Positions 60,006 through 64,000 of a DNA stretch of 64,000 nucleotides are shown piece by piece. Origin of the DNA: Strongylocentrotus purpuratus (Eukaryota; Echinodermata; Echinoidea; Camarodonta; Strongylocentrotidae); NCBI RefSeq assembly GCF_000002235.5, contig NW_022145611.1, positions 18,139,633-18,203,632 on the forward strand. Reading direction: 5' to 3'. The notes under the pieces were generated by a model. That model had not been told where the DNA came from and did not search any database. It saw only the letters and a program-made list of their open reading frames with translations. Position 1 is the first letter of the stretch; the number at the start of each line of letters is the position of its first letter. The position numbers were made by a program, and so were the translations under genes.

Positions 60006-60803
60006 ATGTGAGCGGACTGAACTTTCCAAACCTCATAGAGAGGCATACCTGAATATTCTCGAGGAAAGACAGCAGACTGCGGAACGGAACCGTCCCAAGG
60101 AGGAGTTTACGGGAACATTCTGAAAGGAGGTGTGTCCAGTAGCTGTGTGAATATGAGCTGACTGAACTTTCAAAACCTCATAGAGGCAAGACAGCAGACT
60201 GCCAAATGGAACCGTCCCAAGGAGGAGTTTACCGGAACATTCTGAAGCTGTGTGAATATGAGCTGGCCAAGCTTTCAAAACCTCATAGAGGCATACCTAA
60301 ACATTCTCGAGGAAAGACAGCAGACTGCCGAATGGAACCGTTCCAAGGAGGAGTTTTGGGGAAAATTCTGAAAGGAGGTGTGTCCAGCAGCTGTGTGAAT
60401 ATGAGCTGACTGAACTTTTAAAACCTCATAGAGGCGTACCTGAACATTCTCAAGGAAAGACAGCAGACTGTGGAATGGAACTGTCCCAAGGAGAAGTTTA
60501 CAGGAACATTCTGAAGAAGGTGTGTCCTGCAGCTGTGTGAATATGAGCTGACTAAACTGTCAAACCTCATAGAGGCGTACCTGAACATTCTCAAGGAAAG
60601 ACAGCAGACTGAGGAATGGAACTGTCCCAAGAAGGAGTTTACGGGAACATTCTGAAAGAAGTTTGTTCTGCAGCGGTGTGAATGGCGATCCTGAGACGTT
60701 GGAGGAAAATCTATGGAATCATGAGTGGAACTGTCAAAAACTGATGGAGAAAAATCAAGCTTATCTAAACATTCAAAAAAACATCTGTACAACAGCTGTT
60801 TAA
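60006..60803 (+). pseudogene. Array of decayed copies of the NIN/NINL last-exon end
   Basis: At least six tandem copies follow the stop codon: 60061-60150, 60184-60255, 60309-60399, 60451-60540, 60592-60681 and 60701-60803. Each aligns to the last about 100 bp of coding sequence (GAGGAAAGACAGAAGACGGC ... AAACATTCTGAAGAAGGTGT ... GCAGCTGTGTGA). Between copies a shared linker (GAATATGAGCTGACTGAACT ... AACCTCATAGAGGC) recurs, giving a period near 130-140 bp. The sixth copy lacks most linker changes and keeps AGAAAAATCAAGCTTATCTA from the real exon. No copy keeps the frame. Confidence 0.85.
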
Positions 60804-61875
60804 AAGTAAAGAAAACTCTATGCAGAGATGAGCTGCACTTCTGTCCTGCAACCATGTGAAAAATGGCTCATAGATTAGAAGAAGCAGAGATCTGCGCAGC
60901 ATTAATCATAGCTGAACATTCCGAAGAACACCTGTACATCAGAGGAAGATCTATGCAGGGTTGCCTTGGAGTACCATTCCTACTTGTTCCGATTAGGACA
61001 AGGTCCAATCTAACTGCTCATATGCTCTTGATCACGAGACACCATCATAGTTAGCTGTTAGAGGAGATTGATTGCTCAGGGAATGCTTCCAGATGATGGA
61101 GAACAGCAAGACGTCACCTTCCCGTCAACTAATAGCATGGTCATGTTGAAAAATAAGGTGATCATTGCCTAATGTCTGTCTTGACATAGTTATAAGCACA
61201 TATATTCTACATATTTATACAAATTATGTATTTTTTGTATGTAAACGAATAGACAAAATACTGTTCTAGATTTGTAAATTGTATAGCTGTACATATAATG
61301 TAAATGCTGCAATTTTTTATATTTATACATGTACATATATAATCTAAATATATATACTTTCTTTTGCGTATGAATGCCTTTTAGGTTTTGTGTCTTTCAG
61401 AATGATAGCAACAGTGACACGAGATTTAACCAATGCTTTCAATTTTATATAAAAACCAGGAGTAATTTTATTTTGTACTCTTATCAGATGAGATGTATTT
61501 TTAATTATCAAATGGAATAATTGATCTTCTTTTGTTTAGATTGAAATATTTCATCAAATTATGTTTTATGTCAAGGCAATATTGATTATTGCCATTTTTT
61601 AAAACAAAGTATGTTAATTAAGTCTTGAAATTTGTGTTGATCATGGATACTTTCATAAATAAGAAAATTCAAGTGACTTTCATTTGTCCTCAGTATTAGA
61701 TTAGATAAACAGTAAAAAGATTATCAGGATAGATTAATTGTTTTTTTTAATTCAAATCTGTATTAACCAAGAAGTTCTTATTTATGTTTTAAATGGAATT
61801 CACCTTGAATTGTAATTTGTTTTGTGGTGCACAATTATGTTTTCAACTCGATAATATACATTCCTCTTCAGCTAT
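60804..61875 (+). other. NIN/NINL 3' untranslated region or spacer
   Basis: A faint further copy of the last-exon end may lie at about 60835-60960 (GCTGAACATTCCGAAGAACA). After it the sequence is AT-rich without coding features. I see no clear AATAAA in its expected place, so the transcript end is unplaced. Confidence 0.45.
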
Positions 61876-61876
61876 A

Positions 61877-62379
61877 CAGTGCGTCCCAGAAAAGTCAATG
61901 TTATATCATAACTTAATCATGATAATGATTGATAAATGACACGTATTTGTAAAGCTGAGATCCTCCTGTTTCATTTGATGCAACCCATATGATGCATATT
62001 TCATGCACGAGTCATTAAAATCAATTTGAAGAAAGGGTACCAAAAGGTCATTTGGCAGACAGTATCTGAATTTCAAAGAGTTCATTTTCTGCCCTTTCAA
62101 TCAGGAAAAATGAAGTTTTGTTTGTTTAAAAACAAATTCGTTTAATAAAATTATGGAAATGCAAGCATTACTTTAAACAAACAGAACTTTATTTTTCCTG
62201 ATTGAAAGGGCAGAAAATGAACTCTTTGAAATTCAGATACTGTCCGCCAAATGACTTTTTGGTACCCTTTCTTCAAATTGATTTTAATCACTCATGCATC
62301 AAATGAAAGAGAATCCAAGCTTTACAAATATGTGTCATTTATTAGTTATGATACATCGATAATTCTTGGACGCACTCTG
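61877..62379. mobile_element. Tc1/mariner-type foldback MITE, copy 2
   Basis: The ends CAGTGCGTCCCAGAAAAGTC and (inverse) CTTGGACGCACTCTG are TA-flanked. The whole element is a foldback with arms of about 240 bp (for example CATTTTCTGCCCTTTCAATC paired with GATTGAAAGGGCAGAAAATG). The arm sequence matches the interior of 55921-56386. Confidence 0.85.
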
Positions 62380-62656
62380 TATTGCAAGTTTGCTCATAAA
62401 ATGATAGAAGAAAATACGAGACATTTTGTATGATGTATTGCATTAGTTTTTATTTATATACAGAAGATTTACAATATTGAGTTGAAATTTAATAATCTTT
62501 TGAACAGAGTTGTTTCTTTGCAGAGGTTTTATAAAGCAAAGAAGCCTAAAGTAATAAACATAATATTCCCTCAGTGAAATACTGCTTAACGGCATTCGAG
62601 CGAGGATGGAATCTACTGTTTTGGTGGCCTTGAAATGGGCAGTTCCATCTACATAT

Positions 62657-63344
62657 TGAGTAGTAGGAGACCAGCTAGGTCCTGTGACCAATCTCTGGGA
62701 ACAAAGGTTTGAAAGTGTTTTTGTGTTCCCTGATGAATACCGAACAATTTTGACTTGGGATGTCCCCTTGAAAATCTCGGGCATTTTCGTGAGGGTCAAA
62801 CAGGGTTCGAAATTCAAATCGTGTCGACATGCTTATCAAATATATATAGTTTGCTATACTTCCGACCTTCAATGACGTCCGATTCTCATGATTTTAGTGT
62901 CTAATATGTTTTCTGACATTACAAATTCAACTAAGCAACTTTTAAAATCAAAAGTGGTTGCCATAACATTGAAATTTCCCCCATGGATAAGAAGTTGTTA
63001 AATGTTTGTCACCAAAATGGCAGCCATTTTGAATGTTCATGGTCAAGGTAAGCACTTTTACTTTTGAAAGTTGTATAGTTGAATTTGCCATGTCAGAAAA
63101 CATATTATTAGACATTAGAATCGGACGTGTTGGTGAATTTGACCATCAGTCATGCATATCTACACGATTTGAATATATATGAATTTCGACCCCCGTTTGA
63201 CCCCTCACGAAAATGCTCGGGATTTTCAAGGAGGCAGCCCAAGTCGAAATTGTTCGGTATTCATCAGGGAACACAAAAAAAACTTTCAAACCTTTGTTCC
63301 CAGAGATTGGTCACGGGACCTACAGGCTGGTTTCCTACTATGAG
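62657..63344. mobile_element. Palindrome of nearly 700 bp
   Basis: The left arm (TAGTAGGAGACCAGCTAGGT; GACCAATCTCTGGGAACAAA; TGATGAATACCGAACAATTT) is mirrored in the right arm (AAATTGTTCGGTATTCATCA; TTTGTTCCCAGAGATTGGTC; ACAGGCTGGTTTCCTACTAT). The arms are about 300 bp and the centre is near 63000. They have no coding capacity; short open frames in both arms are mirror images. It is probably a foldback transposon. Confidence 0.8.
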
Positions 63345-64000
63345 GCACTTGAATTCATGATGCCATCTTAGTTAGTATTAAAAAATGGCAGCAATATTTT
63401 ATAGAATTGCAATTGAAATCAATGCATCCCTTTTATGAAAATACAAACTTGATACATGACAACACTGAACATTTTGTTTGAATACAAAGTTAAAAGAAGC
63501 AAATGATACATGAACGAATACAAATTGTTTACTTCAGAATACTATACATAATTTGATAAAACTGTATAATCTGTCCAGCAGAGTTGAGCTTCTTTCATTC
63601 CTCTGAAAAAGAACCTCACAAATTTAGCACATGAAATATCCGAACAAGCACTTCAGCCAATATGTTAAGTTTACAGCATGATAGACGGTGAAGTTCAATA
63701 CAAAATTAAGTAAGTCGTGGAATGTGTGACCATGCAGAGAAAACTGAGATACATGAGCAAGAGAACAGCGAAAGGGCTTGGTCAGAACTTGATGATGGGG
63801 GCCCCAATTTTGGGTGTCTTTTATTTTGGTGTCGTTCTGACTGACAATTGATTACATACAAAGGAGTGATTCATCCTTATGAGCAAGGTCTGACCATCCC
63901 TTAAGAATGTATACAGAGAGTCGAATGAGAAGCAAGAGAGGACAGGGTGAAGAGATGTTGTGGTAGAGCTTCAGATGAGCCGAGTGTTCTTGAGAGACTG
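63345..64000. other. Right end of the window, no gene seen
   Basis: AT-rich, with no exon or repeat that I recognise. Confidence 0.5.

Noticed and set aside
60206..60855. Open frames across the array after the NIN/NINL stop
   Set aside because: They are read in wrong frames of the decayed last-exon copies and match no conserved segment.
1..64000. CRISPR arrays, operons, bacterial-type signals, canonical tRNA or rRNA genes
   Set aside because: None seen. The tandem repeats have no spacer pattern of a CRISPR array, and the pol III-like boxes belong to SINEs.

Overview
The window is nuclear DNA from an animal. Its genes are split by GT-AG introns, the introns and spacers are AT-rich, there are long poly-G/poly-C runs, and non-LTR retrotransposons and many foldback (MITE-like) repeats fill the gaps. 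The proteins look like those of a marine invertebrate deuterostome. My best guess is an echinoderm such as a sea urchin, but this is inferred from protein character and repeat style, not from a marker gene.

Four protein-coding genes can be rebuilt exon by exon, with reading phase kept across every junction. (1) A minus-strand gene (3266-6015, 3 exons, 142 aa) encodes a secreted, probably GPI-anchored Ly6/uPAR-type three-finger protein. (2) A plus-strand gene (9443-12585, 3 exons, 83 aa) encodes cytochrome c oxidase subunit 7A and has a perfect NRF-1 palindrome about 90 bp upstream of its start codon. (3) A plus-strand gene (18858-26985, 12 coding exons, 556 aa) encodes CDKAL1, the tRNA methylthiotransferase that makes ms2t6A, including its C-terminal membrane anchor. 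(4) A plus-strand gene (40530-60005, 22 coding exons, 1439 aa) encodes a ninein/ninein-like (NIN/NINL) centrosomal protein with N-terminal EF-hands and a long coiled coil. A fifth, uncertain minus-strand coding fragment lies at about 37365-38900.

Between and inside these genes are repeats. There are LINE copies at 15080-17735 (+), 25640-26120 (-), 31320-32400 (-) and 34740-35800 (-), all 5'-truncated or frameshifted, and two SINE-like units. A minisatellite-bearing element occurs twice (6280-7230 and 33130-33965), and a 115-bp tandem satellite lies at 5028-5470. At least four foldback families have two or more copies in the window. A palindrome of nearly 700 bp lies at 62657-63344.

The most unusual feature is exon echo. 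CDKAL1 has two decayed copies of exon 9 just upstream of the real exon and several decayed copies of its last exon just downstream of the stop. The NIN/NINL gene has at least six decayed tandem copies of the end of its last coding exon directly after its stop. The four genes are not an operon. They act in separate pathways: cell surface, respiratory chain, tRNA modification and centrosome.
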